DNA of 64,000 bases from Rhodoferax sediminis. GTDB taxonomy: Bacteria > Pseudomonadota > Gammaproteobacteria > Burkholderiales > Burkholderiaceae_C. The stretch covers positions 1,377,001-1,441,000 of the forward strand of contig NZ_CP035503.1 in NCBI RefSeq assembly GCF_006970865.1, written 5' to 3'. The position numbers and the translations under genes are program-made. The notes beneath the pieces were generated by a model. That model worked only from the letters and a program-made list of their open reading frames with translations, was not told the origin of the DNA and did not search any database. Positions 63,528 to 64,000 of this stretch are shown here, one piece after another (the first letter of the stretch is position 1; every line of letters starts with the position of its first letter).

Positions 63528-64000
63528 TCAGGCGCGATCGAGGGTGATGAAGCTGTAGGCCAGGCCCGAACTGGCCACATGCGACTCACGCGCCGTCTCG
63601 TGCCACTCGGGGCCGAAGGCCGGCGCGAAAGCGTCGCCCTCGAAGTCCTGCGCGATTTCGGTGATCACCGCGCGCCGCGCCAGCGGCAGGGCTTGCGCAT
63701 AAAGTTGCGCGCCGCCGATGACCCACACCTCTTCGAAGTGCTCACAAAAGCGGAGCGCACCGTCCAGGCTGGCAAAGGGCTTAGCGCCGTTTTCATGCCA
63801 ATCCGGCTGGCGCGTGATGACGATGTTGACGCGCCCGGGGAGCGGGCGGAACTTCGGCGGCAGCGAGTCCCAGGTCTTGCGTCCCATGATCACCGGGCAG
63901 CCCAGCGTGGTGCGCTTGAAGTGCACCAGGTCCTCCGGCAGGTGCCAGGGCAGGGTGCCATGGGCGCCGATCACGCCATTGGCCGCGCGCGCAAAGATCA
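63528..64000 (-). CDS. folA: Dihydrofolate reductase (partial, start beyond window)
   Basis: Enzyme of tetrahydrofolate recycling and the trimethoprim target. The visible part covers all but the first few residues: IGAHGTLPWHLPEDLVHFKR (conserved Trp and substrate-binding acid, in parts), GRKTWDSLP and WVIGGAQLYAQAL. The reading frame stays open to the right edge (ANGVIGAHG), so the start codon lies outside. Convergent with the thiolase gene, 15 nt apart. Confidence 0.93.
   Translation of the reverse strand, partial: IFARAANGVIGAHGTLPWHLPEDLVHFKRTTLGCPVIMGRKTWDSLPPKFRPLPGRVNIVITRQPDWHENGAKPFASLDGALRFCEHFEEVWVIGGAQLYAQALPLARRAVITEIAQDFEGDAFAPAFGPEWHETARESHVASSGLAYSFITLDRA

Overview
The window reads as chromosomal DNA of a GC-rich betaproteobacterium, most likely Burkholderiales family Comamonadaceae (Polaromonas, Rhodoferax or Variovorax-like). 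Support comes from the tmRNA tag ANDERFALAA, the fused aroA-cmk gene in the order gyrA-serC-pheA-tyrA-aroA/cmk-rpsA-ihfB-lapA-lapB, the ompA-ubiG-gph-ssrA block, a Bug-type binding protein, and a phasin next to a BktB-like thiolase. The genus is inference. No phage, integrase, CRISPR array, rRNA or tRNA gene was seen; the one mobile element is an IS.

Region 1 (1-24.4 kb) is an accessory, metal-cofactor region. It starts with molybdate uptake (modABC, reverse strand) behind a palindromic ModE-type operator, two patatin-like lipases flanking a double CDGSH iron-sulfur protein, and modE. Next come a GAF/Fis-type regulator without an AAA+ domain and, divergent from it, a three-subunit molybdenum hydroxylase (small FeS, large Mo, medium FAD subunits; form II motif AYRGAGR) with coxD-, coxE- and coxG-like maturation genes. 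A TonB receptor gene overlaps the coxG end and is frameshifted at a G7 tract. Then follow a PQQ-dependent alcohol dehydrogenase with the Asp-x-Asp signature of lanthanide-dependent enzymes, a MoxJ/XoxJ-like binding protein fused to a cytochrome c domain, a TonB receptor closely resembling the PQQ importer PqqU (YncD), an XdhC-type Mo-enzyme maturation factor and an orphan LuxR-type response regulator. The Mo-hydroxylase and the PQQ dehydrogenase each carry the same two-part promoter element at almost the same distance from the start codon. My reading is one co-regulated alcohol-to-aldehyde-to-acid oxidation system with its own cofactor and possibly metal supply.

Region 2 (24.7-34 kb) is catabolic: a fused hydantoinase A/B (5-oxoprolinase-like) protein, a DinB-family protein, and a LysR regulator divergent from an acyl-CoA dehydrogenase, a Bug periplasmic binding protein and a family III CoA-transferase.

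Region 3 (34.1-48.4 kb, reverse strand) is core genome. An IS5-superfamily element sits exactly between the stop codon of a comEA-like gene and what was probably its terminator. The rest is the lapAB-ihfB-rpsA-aroA/cmk-tyrA-pheA-serC-gyrA supercluster.

Region 4 (48.5-64 kb) holds ompA, ubiG, gph, ssrA, small envelope genes, a DUF2726 protein, an RsuA-type pseudouridine synthase, an alpha/beta hydrolase, an EI24 membrane protein and a CinA-like MPT-binding-domain protein. The nitrogen-control cluster glnA-orf-glnL-glnG follows, with two NtrC sites and a sigma-54 promoter, then xth, a phasin, a thiolase and the 3' part of folA running off the right edge. A family of short GCTAT...ATAGC palindromes, some inside genes, is scattered through the window.
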